A stretch of 64,000 bases of DNA from Pseudomonadota bacterium (GTDB lineage: Bacteria > Pseudomonadota > Gammaproteobacteria > Burkholderiales > Casimicrobiaceae): the NCBI GenBank assembly GCA_018241765.1, contig JAFEDD010000002.1, positions 1 to 64,000 on the forward strand, in the 5' to 3' direction. Made by a program: the position numbers and the translations under genes. Each line of letters starts with the position of its first letter. The first letter of the stretch is position 1. The notes beneath the pieces were generated by a model. The model was given only the letters and a program-made list of their open reading frames with translations, had not been told where the DNA came from and did no database searches. This document shows positions 16,866-26,143 of this stretch, piece by piece.

Positions 16866-17894
16866 ATGAAACCGCACGTCCCTCTCGCCACCATGGCATC
16901 CTCGATCTGGTTGCGCGCTCTGATCCTCGGCTGCACGCTGCTGGCCACCGTCGCCACCGCGCAAGCCGCCACCGTCATCGATCTCGACTGGCGCGATGCC
17001 GCCCGCGAGCGCACGCTGCCGCTCAAGCTGCGACTGCCCGACGGCGACGCGCGGGTGCCGGTCGTGCTCTTCTCGCACGGACTCGGCGGCTCGCGCGAGG
17101 GCGGCGCCGCGTGGGGCGAGTATTGGGCGGACCATGGCTACCTCGTCATTCACGTGCAGCATCCGGGCAGCGATGAGGCGTTGTGGAAGGACGTCGCGCC
17201 GGCCGCGCGTCGCGCCAGCGTCGTTCGTGGCGCCACGGCGGAGCAACTGCTCGGCCGCGTCGACGACATCCGGTTCGTGCTCGACGAGCTCGCGCGCCGC
17301 CAGCGCGCGGCCGATGCCCCGGCGTGGCTGCGCCGCGCCGACCTCACGCGCATCGCGATGACCGGCCACAGCTTCGGCGCGCAGACGACGATGGCGCTGG
17401 CCGGACAGCATCATCGCGGCCCGATTCGCGATCTCGGGGACACGCGCCTGCGCGCCTTCATCGCGTTCAGCCCGCTGGCGCAGGGCCTGAAAGCGAGCTG
17501 GCCGGAACGCTACGGCGCGATGACGCGACCGTTTCTGAGCGTCACCGGCACGCTCGACGGCGATGTGCTCGGCAACGGCGCCTCGGCCGCGCGCCGCGCC
17601 GCCGTGTTCGACGCGCAGCCGGCAGGCGACAAGTACCGTGTCGTGTTCGAGGGCGCCAATCATTTCGTCTTCGCCGGCGGCGACCCGGCCAGCGCACGGC
17701 GTCTGAGCCTCGCCAGCGGCCGGCCGCGCTCGGCCACGCCGGACGCGCTCGCCGCAGCCATCGCAGAGCGCACGCAGGCGCTGACGCTCAAGTTCCTCGA
17801 TGCCTATCTGAAGTCCGACGCCCCGGCGTTGCGCTGGCTGCACGACGAGGCGGGCGCCTTCATCGGCGACCTGGGCGCCTGGAGCGCGAAGTAA
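16866..17894 (+). CDS. Secreted alpha/beta hydrolase (PAF-acetylhydrolase/dienelactone hydrolase-like)
   Basis: 342-residue exported serine hydrolase. A signal peptide (WLRALILGCTLLATVATAQA) ends near residue 35. The oxyanion segment is VVLFSHGLGG, the nucleophile elbow is MTGHSFGAQTT with Ser169, a likely acid is in SVTGTLDGDVLG and the histidine is in FEGANHFVFAGGD. This arrangement is like bacterial homologues of platelet-activating-factor acetylhydrolase. The substrate is probably a small ester, but unknown. The ATG was chosen because it begins the signal peptide and lies six bases behind a -10-like box. Confidence 0.82.
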   Translation: MKPHVPLATMASSIWLRALILGCTLLATVATAQAATVIDLDWRDAARERTLPLKLRLPDGDARVPVVLFSHGLGGSREGGAAWGEYWADHGYLVIHVQHPGSDEALWKDVAPAARRASVVRGATAEQLLGRVDDIRFVLDELARRQRAADAPAWLRRADLTRIAMTGHSFGAQTTMALAGQHHRGPIRDLGDTRLRAFIAFSPLAQGLKASWPERYGAMTRPFLSVTGTLDGDVLGNGASAARRAAVFDAQPAGDKYRVVFEGANHFVFAGGDPASARRLSLASGRPRSATPDALAAAIAERTQALTLKFLDAYLKSDAPALRWLHDEAGAFIGDLGAWSAK

Positions 17895-17914
17895 GGCCGC
17901 GCACTGCGGAGCGA

Positions 17915-18967
17915 TCAGGATGGCGGCGGCGCGGGCAGCCAGCCCTCGAGGTTTCGCAGCGCGAGGTCGCGCAGGCAGCGGATGTGCGCCGGATGATCGT
18001 TCAGCGCCGGGATGTAGTCGAAGCTCTGGCCGCCCGCCCGCAGAAAGGCCGCCTTGCCCTCGATGGCGATTTCCTCCAGCGTCTCCAGGCAATCGACCGG
18101 AAAGCCGGGACAGGCCACATGCACCCGCCGCACACCCTCAGCCGGCCACGCCGCGAGCAGTGTCGAAGTGTTCGGTTCCAGCCACTTGGCGCGACCGAAA
18201 CGTGACTGATAGGCGAGCTGCCACTGGGTGCCCGCGAGGTCGAGCTCGCGGGCGATCCGCGCCGCCGTGCCTTCGCAGTGCGCCTGATAGGGCTCGCCGC
18301 GAGCGATGGTGAACTGCGGCACGCCGTGAAAGCTCAACAGCAAGCGATCGGGGCGACCGTGGCGCTGCCAATGCTCGCCGATGCGTCGCGCGACGGCCTG
18401 CACGTAGCCTGCGTCATCGTGCCAATCGTGCACCGTGCGCAGCGATGGCGGCGCGCGCTCGCCCGCGAGCGCGCGCTCGATCGCATCGAACGCGCTGCCG
18501 GTCGTGCTTCCCGCATATTGCGGATAGAGCGGCAACGCCAGCACGCGCGTGCAACCGGCATCGCGCAGCCGCGCGAGCGCAGCGGCAATCGAAGGTTCGC
18601 CATAGCGCATGCCGGCTTCGACGACGATGCGGTCCGGTGGCAACCCCAGTGCCTTCAGGTGTTCGCCGAGACTGCCGCGCAGATACTGCGCAACGCGCGT
18701 CGTCCAAACGAGAAGCGGCGAGCCCTCGGGCATCCAGATCTGCGCGTATTTGCGCGCACTCTTCGCCGGCCGCGTGCGCAGGATCACACCGTGCAGCAGC
18801 GGCAACCACAGCAGGCGCGGCAACTCCACCACGCGGCGATCGCCGAGAAATTGCGCGAGATAGCGCCGCACCGCCGGCGTCGTCGGCGCCTCGGGCGTAC
18901 CCAGATTGACCAGCAGGACGCCGATGCGCTGCCCGGATGCGGCGGTGGTGACGGGCGCATGAACCAT
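17915..18967 (-). CDS. hemH: Ferrochelatase
   Basis: Ferrochelatase, the last enzyme of protoheme synthesis, inserting Fe2+ into protoporphyrin IX at the inner face of the membrane. The 350-residue protein shows GVLLVNLGTPEAPTTPAVRRYL, PRLLWLPLLHGVILRTRP, YPQYAGSTTGSAFDAI, LLSFHGVPQ with the metal-binding histidine, YQSRFGRAKWLEP and CPGFPVDCLETLEEI with the catalytic glutamate. No C-terminal cysteine cluster is present. A TACAAT lies 8 nt before the ATG. Genes on both sides are in different units. Confidence 0.96.
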   Translation of the reverse strand: MVHAPVTTAASGQRIGVLLVNLGTPEAPTTPAVRRYLAQFLGDRRVVELPRLLWLPLLHGVILRTRPAKSARKYAQIWMPEGSPLLVWTTRVAQYLRGSLGEHLKALGLPPDRIVVEAGMRYGEPSIAAALARLRDAGCTRVLALPLYPQYAGSTTGSAFDAIERALAGERAPPSLRTVHDWHDDAGYVQAVARRIGEHWQRHGRPDRLLLSFHGVPQFTIARGEPYQAHCEGTAARIARELDLAGTQWQLAYQSRFGRAKWLEPNTSTLLAAWPAEGVRRVHVACPGFPVDCLETLEEIAIEGKAAFLRAGGQSFDYIPALNDHPAHIRCLRDLALRNLEGWLPAPPPS

Positions 18968-18975
18968 GGACGACG

Positions 18976-18981
18976 ATTGTA
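18976..18981 (-). promoter_or_regulatory. -10-like hexamer of hemH (leaderless-type)
   Basis: TACAAT on the minus strand ends 8 nt before the hemH ATG at 18967, putting the expected transcript start within a base or two of the ATG. Confidence 0.4.
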
Positions 18982-19017
18982 GGCAAGCGTCTCCGTGTCG
19001 CGTTGCGGGCAGCGGCG

Positions 19018-20049
19018 TCAGGACGTCTCGCCCAGTTCGCGTTGCAGCGCGGAGGAGAGGAGCTTGGCGGTGAGATCGACGATCGGGATCACGCGGTCGT
19101 AGGCCATGCGGGTGGGGCCGATGACGCCGAGCGTGCCGATCACTTCGCCGTTGACTTGATAGGGCGCGGTGACCAGCGAGAACTCGTCGAGCGGCACCAC
19201 CTGCGATTCGCCGCCGATGAAAATCTGCACGCCGTCGGCCTTGTTGGCGAGATCGAAGAGATGCAGCAGTTGCGTGCGCTGCTCGAAGAGGTCGAACAGC
19301 TGCCGCAGGCTGCCGAGGTTGCCGCTCGCCTCGGGCGTGTGCAGCAGACGGCGCTCGCCGGAGACGATCAGATTGTCGCTCGCCTGCTGCGCGAGCTCGG
19401 AGCCGGTGGCGACGGCCGCCGTCATCAGCACCATGATGTCCTCGCGCAGTCGCTGCAAGTCCTCGGTCAGGCGCGCGCGGACCTGATCGAGCGGCACGCC
19501 GCCGAAGCGTTCATTGAAGAAGTTCGCCGCTTCGGTCAGCTGCGCCGGAGAGAAGGCGCGGTCGGTGTTCAGGATGCGGTTTTGCACATCGCCGTCGGCG
19601 GCGACCAGCACCATCAGCAACCGCCGTTCGCCAAGGCGCACGAATTCGATGTGACGAAAGGCCGGCGTCTTGTGTGGCGCGGCGACGATGCCGGCGAAGG
19701 ACGAGAGCTCCGAGAGCAGCCGCGCCGCCGCGCCGATCAATTCCTGCGGCTGCTGCCCGTGCATCTGCGCCTCGGCGCCCTGCACTTCGACGCGGTCGAG
19801 CGCCTGCGTGACGAGCAGCGTGTCGACGAAGAAGCGGTAGCCGCGCGGTGTCGGCACCCGTCCGGCCGAGGTGTGGGGGCTGGCGATGAAGCCATGCTCT
19901 TCGAGGTCGGCCATGACGTTGCGGATCGTCGCGGGCGAGAGCTCGAGTCCGCTTTGCTTCGACAGCGTGCGTGAACCGACCGGCTCGCCATCGGCGATGT
20001 AGCGCTCGACCAGCGCCTTGAGCAGGATACGGGAGCGAGGGTCCAGCAT
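19018..20049 (-). CDS. hrcA: Heat-inducible transcription repressor HrcA
   Basis: HrcA, 343 residues, the repressor that binds CIRCE operators and is kept active by GroEL. The winged-helix start is MLDPRSRILLKALVERYIAD followed by GEPVGSRTLSKQSGLELSPATIRNVMADLEEHGF (conserved recognition helix) and SPHTSAGRVPTPRGYRFFVD. The C-terminus has the GAF-like family end (GVIGPTRMAYDRVIPIVDLTAKLLS). The ATG sits only six bases after TACAAT, suggesting a leaderless message. No CIRCE lies in front of hrcA itself, but a perfect one precedes rpoH at 49.6 kb. It is divergent from nadK, as in many betaproteobacteria. Confidence 0.96.
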   Translation of the reverse strand: MLDPRSRILLKALVERYIADGEPVGSRTLSKQSGLELSPATIRNVMADLEEHGFIASPHTSAGRVPTPRGYRFFVDTLLVTQALDRVEVQGAEAQMHGQQPQELIGAAARLLSELSSFAGIVAAPHKTPAFRHIEFVRLGERRLLMVLVAADGDVQNRILNTDRAFSPAQLTEAANFFNERFGGVPLDQVRARLTEDLQRLREDIMVLMTAAVATGSELAQQASDNLIVSGERRLLHTPEASGNLGSLRQLFDLFEQRTQLLHLFDLANKADGVQIFIGGESQVVPLDEFSLVTAPYQVNGEVIGTLGVIGPTRMAYDRVIPIVDLTAKLLSSALQRELGETS

Positions 20050-20055
20050 GCCCCG

Positions 20056-20061
20056 ATTGTA
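20056..20061 (-). promoter_or_regulatory. -10-like hexamer of hrcA (leaderless-type)
   Basis: TACAAT on the minus strand, six bases (CGGGGC) before the hrcA ATG at 20049. It is the clearest leaderless-type case in the window: no room for a ribosome-binding site. Confidence 0.45.
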
Positions 20062-20117
20062 ATGACGCACCCCGGCGGCGGGGCGGCGCTGCGCGATCGC
20101 TGTGATTAAATCGTTGC

Positions 20118-21038
20118 ATGCCCGCTGCCCTCGCTCCGTGCCCCGTTGCCATTGCCGTGCGGCCTTCGCAGCGCGACACGGCACGCGAGGCCCGGCACGA
20201 GTTGCGCGGCTGGGTCGACGCCATCGCCGACCTGCTGGCCGACAGCGGTTATCACCCGACGCTCGAAGCGCGCAGCGCCGATGAAATCGGCGGCTCCGGG
20301 CTGCCGACGCTCGCCATCGACGAAATCGGCGCGCAATGCGGCCTCGCCATCGTCCTCGGCGGCGACGGCACGCTGATCTCGGTGGCGCGACAACTGGCGC
20401 CGTATGGCGTGCCGGTGATCGGCATCAATCATGGCCGGCTCGGGTTTCTGACCGACCTCGGCGAGACGACCGTGCATGAGCTGCTGCCGCGCATGCTGGC
20501 CGGCGACTATCGCGAGGAGCGGCGCTCGCTGATCCGCGCCGTCATTTCGAACGACCCCGGGCGCGAGCACTTCGCGATGAACGATGTCGCGGTGAACCGG
20601 GGCACGACGGCATCGCTGGTCGACCTCGAAATCGCGCTCAACGATCACTTCGCATTCGCCTTTCGCGCCGATGGCGTGATCGTTGCCACGCCGACCGGCT
20701 CGACCGCGTACAGCCTGTCGGCCGGCGGGCCGATCCTCGCGCCGAGCGTCAATGCGTTCACGCTGGCGCCGATCGCGCCGCACGCGCTGACGATGCGTCC
20801 CATCGTGGTCGCCGACGACTCGGTGATCCGCATCACCGTGACCCGTGCCCGCGAAGCGGTGGCCAGCATCGACGGCCATCACAGCTGGGTGCTCGACGAC
20901 GGCGATTCGGTCGAACTGCGCCGCGCCGCGATCGGCGTCCGGCTATGGCATCCGCTCGACTACGACTACTACCACACGTTGCGCCGAAAGCTCGGGTGGA
21001 CCGAAACCCCGGAAGGGTTGACGCCGCGCAAGCGTTGA
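20118..21038 (+). CDS. nadK: NAD kinase
   Basis: NAD kinase (PpnK), which phosphorylates NAD+ to NADP+ in the cytoplasm. The 306-residue protein contains the GGDGT loop (IVLGGDGTLISVAR), INHGRLGFLTD, the NAD-binding AMNDVAVNRG, GVIVATPTGSTAYSLSAGGP and LTMRPIVVADDS. Length fits the family. TTAAAT sits six bases before the ATG. recN begins 12 bp downstream on the same strand, the usual betaproteobacterial nadK-recN pair. Confidence 0.96.
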   Translation: MPAALAPCPVAIAVRPSQRDTAREARHELRGWVDAIADLLADSGYHPTLEARSADEIGGSGLPTLAIDEIGAQCGLAIVLGGDGTLISVARQLAPYGVPVIGINHGRLGFLTDLGETTVHELLPRMLAGDYREERRSLIRAVISNDPGREHFAMNDVAVNRGTTASLVDLEIALNDHFAFAFRADGVIVATPTGSTAYSLSAGGPILAPSVNAFTLAPIAPHALTMRPIVVADDSVIRITVTRAREAVASIDGHHSWVLDDGDSVELRRAAIGVRLWHPLDYDYYHTLRRKLGWTETPEGLTPRKR

Positions 21039-21049
21039 CGCCCCTTGCC

Positions 21050-22711
21050 GTGCTCCGACAGCTCTCCATCACCAACTTCGTTCTGATCGACCGACTCGAC
21101 GTCGAGTTCGACGCGCGCCTCACTGCGCTCACCGGCGAGACCGGTGCCGGCAAATCGATCGTGCTCGACGCGCTGGGCCTCGCGCTCGGGGCGCGTGCCG
21201 ACAGCGCCAGCGTGCGTGCGGGCGAGCGGCAGGCCGATATTCGCGCCGAATTCGACATCGTCGACAACGCCGCCGCGTGCGCGTGGCTCGATGCGCAGGG
21301 CGAGGAGGCGGCCGATCATGTCGTGCTGCGTCGGGTCATCGACGCGGCCGGCAAGAGTCGTGCGCAGATCAACGGTCGGCCGGTGGCGGTCGCCGAGCTG
21401 CGCGAATTGGGCGGTCTGTTGCTCGAACTGCATGCGCAGCATGAACAGCAGGCGTTGCTGGCGGCAACGACTCAGCGCGCGTTGCTCGACCGCTATGCCG
21501 GCGCCGACGCCGACGCGGCGGCGGTGCGCGCGGCGTGGCTGCAAGCGCGGGCCTGTCGCGACGCGCTCACGGCGGCGCAGACCGAGGGCGCTGCCCGCGC
21601 CCGTGAGCGCGCCGCGCTTGAGGCCGAATTGCAGGAGTTGCGCGAGGCGCGCCCGAGCGCCGAGGAATGGCAGGCGCTCAGTCACGAGCAGACGCGCCTG
21701 AGTCACGGCAAGGAGCTGGTGCAGGCGGTCGGCTCCGCGCGCAGCGCGTTGCAGGACGAGCGTGGCGCGATCGATGCCGTGGTGGCCGTGCACACGCTGC
21801 TCGCGGGCGGCGAACGCATCGACCCCGCACTCGGCGAGACGCGACAGCTGCTCGATTCGGCCATCGCCCAACTTGGCGAGGCGGCGCACGCGCTGCGTCA
21901 CTACGAAGATCGCCTGCACCTCGACCCCGAGCGGCTGCATGAGGTGGAGAGCCGCTTGTCGAACCTGTTCGCGCTTGCGCGCAAGTTGCGTGAGCGGCCG
22001 GAAGCGCTCGCCGCGCGTTGGCAGGCAAGCGAAGCGAAGCTCGCGCAGCTTGCCGCCGCCCAAGACGTGGCGGCGCTCGAACGGGCGGCGCGCGAGGCCG
22101 ATGCGGCGCTCGAAGCCGCGGCCGCGGCGCTCGGCGCGAAGCGTGCCGTTGCCGCGCAGCGCCTGGCGCAGGCCGCCACGGCGGAACTGCCGGACCTCGC
22201 CTTGCCGAGTGCGGCGATCGAGATTGCCTTGACGCCCCTGCCCACGATCGAGGCGAGCGGCGGCGAGCGCATCGAGTATCGCTTTCGATCGCATCCGAGC
22301 CTCGCCTTCGCGCCGTTGGCCAAGGTCGCCTCGGGTGGCGAGTTGGCGCGACTCGCGCTGGCGATCCTCGTCGTCTGCGGCGATGCCGCGGCGCGGCCGA
22401 CGTTGATCTTCGACGAGGTCGATGTCGGGGTCGGGGGCCGCGTTGCCGCGCAGGTCGGACGCAAGTTGCAGGCGCTGGCCGCAACGCGGCAGGTGCTCTG
22501 CGTGACGCACATGCCGCAGGTGGCGGCCCATGCCGATCAGCACGTCACCGTCACGCGCGACAACTCGGCCAGTCCGACCACACGCATCACACCGCTCGGC
22601 GGCAAGGCGCGCGTGGCGGAGATCGCTCGCATGTTGTCCGGTCACGAAGTGGGCGCGGCGACCGAGCGCATGGCGCGCGAGCTCATCGAGTCGGCGCGGC
22701 GGCCCGATTGA
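21050..22711 (+). CDS. recN: DNA repair protein RecN
   Basis: SMC-like ATPase of recombinational double-strand-break repair, 553 residues. The N-terminus reads LRQLSITNFVLIDRLDVEFDARLTALTGETGAGKSIVLDAL (Walker A, family start), then LHAQHEQQALL (Q-loop region). Long alanine/glutamate-rich helices form the coiled-coil arms. The C-terminal ABC half has KVASGGELARLALAIL (signature), LIFDEVDVGVGG (Walker B) and VLCVTHMPQVAAHAD. The start is a GTG giving VLRQLSITNF, the position at which RecN proteins begin. It lies 12 bp behind nadK and is probably co-transcribed. Confidence 0.95.
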   Translation: MLRQLSITNFVLIDRLDVEFDARLTALTGETGAGKSIVLDALGLALGARADSASVRAGERQADIRAEFDIVDNAAACAWLDAQGEEAADHVVLRRVIDAAGKSRAQINGRPVAVAELRELGGLLLELHAQHEQQALLAATTQRALLDRYAGADADAAAVRAAWLQARACRDALTAAQTEGAARARERAALEAELQELREARPSAEEWQALSHEQTRLSHGKELVQAVGSARSALQDERGAIDAVVAVHTLLAGGERIDPALGETRQLLDSAIAQLGEAAHALRHYEDRLHLDPERLHEVESRLSNLFALARKLRERPEALAARWQASEAKLAQLAAAQDVAALERAAREADAALEAAAAALGAKRAVAAQRLAQAATAELPDLALPSAAIEIALTPLPTIEASGGERIEYRFRSHPSLAFAPLAKVASGGELARLALAILVVCGDAAARPTLIFDEVDVGVGGRVAAQVGRKLQALAATRQVLCVTHMPQVAAHADQHVTVTRDNSASPTTRITPLGGKARVAEIARMLSGHEVGAATERMARELIESARRPD

Positions 22712-22744
22712 GCGGCGGTCGCGCAGCGTCGTCGCGGCAGCGGT

Positions 22745-23686
22745 TCAGCGGCGACGTTTCTTGACGACGGCGCGACCGCGCGTGGCCTTGCCGACGCGGG
22801 CGGCCTTCGTGCCGCGTGCTTTCTTGCTCGTGACCTGCGGCTTCGGAATCGCCAGCACTTCGCCGGTTTCCATCCACGTCTTGACGCGCTGCGCGTCGCC
22901 GATGCGCGAGAACTTGCCAACCGAATCGAGCAGCACCAGCACCACCGGACGCTGCGCGATCTGCGTGAGCATGACGACACAGCGGCCCGCCTCGCGGATG
23001 AAGCCGGTCTTTTGCAGCATGATCTCCCAGCCGCCGCTCTTCACCAGGGCGTTGGAATTGTTGAAATGCAGCGTCTGGCCGGTGGCCGGCACCTGCACGT
23101 ATTCCTCGCTCTGGGTGCTGAACTCGCGGATCAGCGGATAACGCTGCGCGGCCTGCACCATGGCGGCGAGGTCGCGGGCGGTCGAGACGTTCTCGGGCGA
23201 CAGGCCCGTGCTGTCGACGAAACGCGTGTGCGTCATGCCGAGCGCCTTCGCCTTCGCGTTCATCGCCGCCACGGCGGCGGGCAGGCCACCCGGATAGTGG
23301 CGGCCGAGCGCGCTGGCGGCGCGGTTCTCGGAGGACATCAACGCGAGGCGCAGCATTTCGCGACGCGGCAGTTCGCTGCCGATCGAGAGCCGCGAGCGGC
23401 TGCCCTTCAGGAAATCGAGATCGTCGAGGTCGACCGCGAGCGTCTGCTCGAGCGGTTGCTGGGCGTCGAGCACGACCATCGCCGTCATCAGCTTGGTGAT
23501 GCTGGCGATCGGCGTGACGTTGTTGGCGTTCTTGGCAAAGATCGGGTCGCCGGTGCGGGCATCGATGACGAGCGCGGCCTGCGACAGCAGATTGGGGCCC
23601 TGCGCGTGGCTGATGCCGCTCGCGAGGAATGCGCCAGCGACGGCTACCGAACCAAAAAACCTAACGAAAACAATACGACCGATCAT
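22745..23686 (-). CDS. pbpG: D-alanyl-D-alanine endopeptidase (PBP7-like)
   Basis: Low-molecular-mass penicillin-binding protein of 313 residues acting in the periplasm on peptidoglycan cross-links. The three S11 peptidase motifs are present: Ser62-I-T-Lys65 in PIASITKLMTAMVVLD, Ser119-Glu-Asn121 in LMSSENRAASALGRHYPGG, and Lys225-Thr-Gly in MLQKTGFI. A signal peptide ends at SHAQ. The last 30 residues are very basic (KKARGTKAARVGKATRGR then VVKKRRR), perhaps binding anionic wall polymers or membrane. A strong ribosome site (GGAGG, seven bases before the ATG) distinguishes it from the leaderless-type genes around it. Confidence 0.92.
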   Translation of the reverse strand: MIGRIVFVRFFGSVAVAGAFLASGISHAQGPNLLSQAALVIDARTGDPIFAKNANNVTPIASITKLMTAMVVLDAQQPLEQTLAVDLDDLDFLKGSRSRLSIGSELPRREMLRLALMSSENRAASALGRHYPGGLPAAVAAMNAKAKALGMTHTRFVDSTGLSPENVSTARDLAAMVQAAQRYPLIREFSTQSEEYVQVPATGQTLHFNNSNALVKSGGWEIMLQKTGFIREAGRCVVMLTQIAQRPVVLVLLDSVGKFSRIGDAQRVKTWMETGEVLAIPKPQVTSKKARGTKAARVGKATRGRAVVKKRRR

Positions 23687-23806
23687 TTACTTCACCCTCC
23701 ACGCGAATTTTACGCGGAGCACGCGCCAGACGGGCTCAACGGTTCATTCGAGCAAGGGTCGTGCCGCGCGGCGTGGCAACGGCGCCACGGCCGCTCGTGG
23801 CGCCGT

Positions 23807-24808
23807 TCAGTCGACGCGGGCGCCGCTGTCGCGCACGATGCGGGCGTATTTGGTCAGTTCGCGGCCGATGAAGGCGCGAAATTCGTCAGGTGTATCGGCG
23901 GCGGGTTCGGCGCCGCTGGCGAGCCATTTCTCGCGCAGTTCGGGCGCCGCGAGCGCACGCTGAATCTCCAGCGAGATTCGCTTGACGATGTCGGGCGGCG
24001 TGCCGGCAGGCGCCAGAACGCCCCACCAGGTGAAGACGTCGAAGTCCTTGATGCCCGCCTCCGCCATCGTTGGCAGCTCCGGCGCCAGCGCGCTGCGCTT
24101 GGGCGTCGTCACGGCGAACGCGCGCAGCTTGCCCGCCTTGATCTGCGGCATCGCCGAGGCCATGTTGTCGAACATCATTTGCACCTGTCCGCCGAGCAGA
24201 TCGGTCATGGCCGGTCCGCCGCCCTTGTAGGGCACGTGCGTGATCGGGGCGCCGGTGGCGAGTTTGAAGAGCTCGCAGGCGAGGTGGCCGGCGCTGCCGT
24301 TGCTGCCGCTCGCGCAGTTGAGCTTGCCGCCGGCCTTGGCGGCGGCAACGATGCCAGCGACGTCGGTGGCGGGCAGCACCTGCGGGTTCGTCACCAGCAC
24401 GTTCGGCGTCACCACGACGAGCGAGACGGGCGCGAAGTCCTTCACCGCGTCGTAGGGCATCTTGGCGAAGAGCGCCGGGTTGACGGCGTGCGTCGACAGC
24501 GCGCCCATGCCGATCGTGTAGCCATCGGGTGCCGACTTGGCGACGGCGTCCATGCCGATGTTGCCACCGGCGCCGGGGCGGTTGTCGACGACCACCGGCT
24601 GCCCGAGCTGCTCGGAGAGTTTCTTCGCGAGGTCGCGCGAGGTGGCGTCGACGGCGCCGCCCGCCGGAAACGGCACGATGAGGCGGATCGGTTTCGTCGG
24701 CCAGGCGCTGGCGCCTTGGGCGTGCGGTGCGACGGCGGGCAGCGCCAGGGCGCCGAGCGCGAGCAGGGCGTGTGGCAGGAGTCGGGTGGCGAGGCGAGGC
24801 AGGCGCAT
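23807..24808 (-). CDS. Bug-family tripartite tricarboxylate transporter substrate-binding protein
   Basis: 333-residue periplasmic binding protein of the TctC/Bug family that is greatly expanded in Burkholderiales. A signal peptide (LPHALLALGALALPAVAPHAQ) is followed by WPTKPIRLIVPFPAGGAVDATSR, QPVVVDNRPGAGGNIGMDAV, YTIGMGALSTHAVNPALF, THVPYKGGGPAM and LLGGQVQMMFDNMASAMP, all standard. No membrane partners (tctA/tctB) are nearby, so it is an orphan; ligand unknown, typically a carboxylate. The frame is open far upstream, but the ATG with a signal peptide is clearly the start. Confidence 0.92.
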   Translation of the reverse strand: MRLPRLATRLLPHALLALGALALPAVAPHAQGASAWPTKPIRLIVPFPAGGAVDATSRDLAKKLSEQLGQPVVVDNRPGAGGNIGMDAVAKSAPDGYTIGMGALSTHAVNPALFAKMPYDAVKDFAPVSLVVVTPNVLVTNPQVLPATDVAGIVAAAKAGGKLNCASGSNGSAGHLACELFKLATGAPITHVPYKGGGPAMTDLLGGQVQMMFDNMASAMPQIKAGKLRAFAVTTPKRSALAPELPTMAEAGIKDFDVFTWWGVLAPAGTPPDIVKRISLEIQRALAAPELREKWLASGAEPAADTPDEFRAFIGRELTKYARIVRDSGARVD

Positions 24809-24940
24809 GGGCGGGGTGTGCTGAGGTGGATACGCCGCGATGATACGCAAGCGCCACGGCGCTGAGTAGAACGCGCCGCCGCGCCGCGCACCGACACCGC
24901 GCATAATTGAACGTTCGACGGGCGTCACGCCAGAGCGCGG

Positions 24941-26143
24941 ATGAGCATGCAGAAGACGATTTACGGCATCACGGTGGCGGTGCTGGGTGCGCTGTTGGGC
25001 GCGGGGGTGATGTTTCTTTGGGGCGGCGGCAAGGCGGCCCCGGCACCGCAGCAGGCGGCGACGCCAGCGCCTGTGGCCAAGGCGCCCGATGGTGCGAAGA
25101 AACCCGCTGACGGTGCGGCGAGCAAGGGCGGCGGCGCTGGCGCCGGCGCTGGCAATGCGGTGCCGGTGGAGACGGGCAAGCCCGAGCGCCTGGACTGGCC
25201 GCGCACGGTGACGGCGGTGGGCTCGCTGCGCTCCGACGAATCGGTCATGGTGCGCGCGGAGCAGTCCGGACGCATCACGGCGTTCCAGTTCCGCGAAGGC
25301 CAGCCGGTGGCGGCCGGTCAGGTGCTGGTGCAGCTCGACGATGCGGTGGCGCGGGCCGAGCTCGAGCAGGCTGTCGCCAACCAGAAGCTCGCGAAGGCGA
25401 AATTCGACCGCGCCGTGGAACTCCAGCAGAAGAACTTCATCTCGGGGCAAGCTCGCGACGAGGCCGAAAATGCGCTGCGCGTGGCCAACGCCACGGTGTC
25501 GTTGGCGCAGGCCAAGCTGACCAAGACCGTGATCCGTGCGCCGTTCGCCGGCACCATCGGGCTGCGCTCGGCCAGCATCGGCGACTATGTGAAGGACGGC
25601 CAGGACATCGTGAACCTCGAGAAGACCGACCCGATCAAGGTCGACTTCAAGGTGCCGGAACTGTTCCAGGCGAAGATCGGCGTCGGGCAGGCGCTCGCCG
25701 TCACGCTCGACGCGCTGCCGGGCCAGCAGCGCAGCGGCCGCGTCTATGCCGTCAACCCGCAGCTCGATGCGGCTGGCCGCGCCGTCGTGCTGCGCGCGCA
25801 GATGGACAACCGCGACGGCAAACTGAAGCCGGGCATGTTCGCCCGCGTGCGCCTGACGCTGTCGGACGTCGGGCCGACGCTGGTGGTGCCCGAGCAGGCG
25901 GTGGCGATGCAGGGCGACGAGCAGGTGCTCTACAAGGTGCTCGATGGCCGCGCGGTGCGCAGCAAGGTCGAAGTCGGCCAGCGTCGCGACGGCAAGGTCG
26001 AGATCGTCGAGGGGCTGCGCGCCGACGATGTCGTCGTGCTCGCGGGCTGGCAGCGCCTGCGTGACGGCGCGGCGGTGCGTCCGGCGGCCGGTGCGACCGC
26101 GCAGGACGCCGCGAACGCGAATCCGCCGGCCAAGAAGACGTAA
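24941..26143 (+). CDS. RND efflux periplasmic adaptor (membrane fusion protein)
   Basis: 400-residue adaptor that links an RND pump to an outer-membrane channel. An N-terminal membrane anchor (IYGITVAVLGALLGAGVMFLW) is followed by an Ala/Pro/Gly-rich linker, then the lipoyl half-motif (GRITAFQFREGQPVAAGQVLVQLDD), a helical hairpin (VANQKLAKAKFDRAVELQQK), the second lipoyl half (KTVIRAPFAGTIGLRSASIGDYVKDGQ) and beta-barrel and membrane-proximal domains. It pairs with the pump gene at 26323. The stop codon is immediately followed by palindromic repeat copy 4, which separates adaptor and pump. A second ATG two codons in is possible. Confidence 0.92.
   Translation: MSMQKTIYGITVAVLGALLGAGVMFLWGGGKAAPAPQQAATPAPVAKAPDGAKKPADGAASKGGGAGAGAGNAVPVETGKPERLDWPRTVTAVGSLRSDESVMVRAEQSGRITAFQFREGQPVAAGQVLVQLDDAVARAELEQAVANQKLAKAKFDRAVELQQKNFISGQARDEAENALRVANATVSLAQAKLTKTVIRAPFAGTIGLRSASIGDYVKDGQDIVNLEKTDPIKVDFKVPELFQAKIGVGQALAVTLDALPGQQRSGRVYAVNPQLDAAGRAVVLRAQMDNRDGKLKPGMFARVRLTLSDVGPTLVVPEQAVAMQGDEQVLYKVLDGRAVRSKVEVGQRRDGKVEIVEGLRADDVVVLAGWQRLRDGAAVRPAAGATAQDAANANPPAKKT

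Noticed and set aside
19018-20117. CIRCE site in front of hrcA (autoregulation)
   Set aside because: No TTAGCACTC or its complement is present in the hrcA-nadK gap; the only copy is at rpoH.
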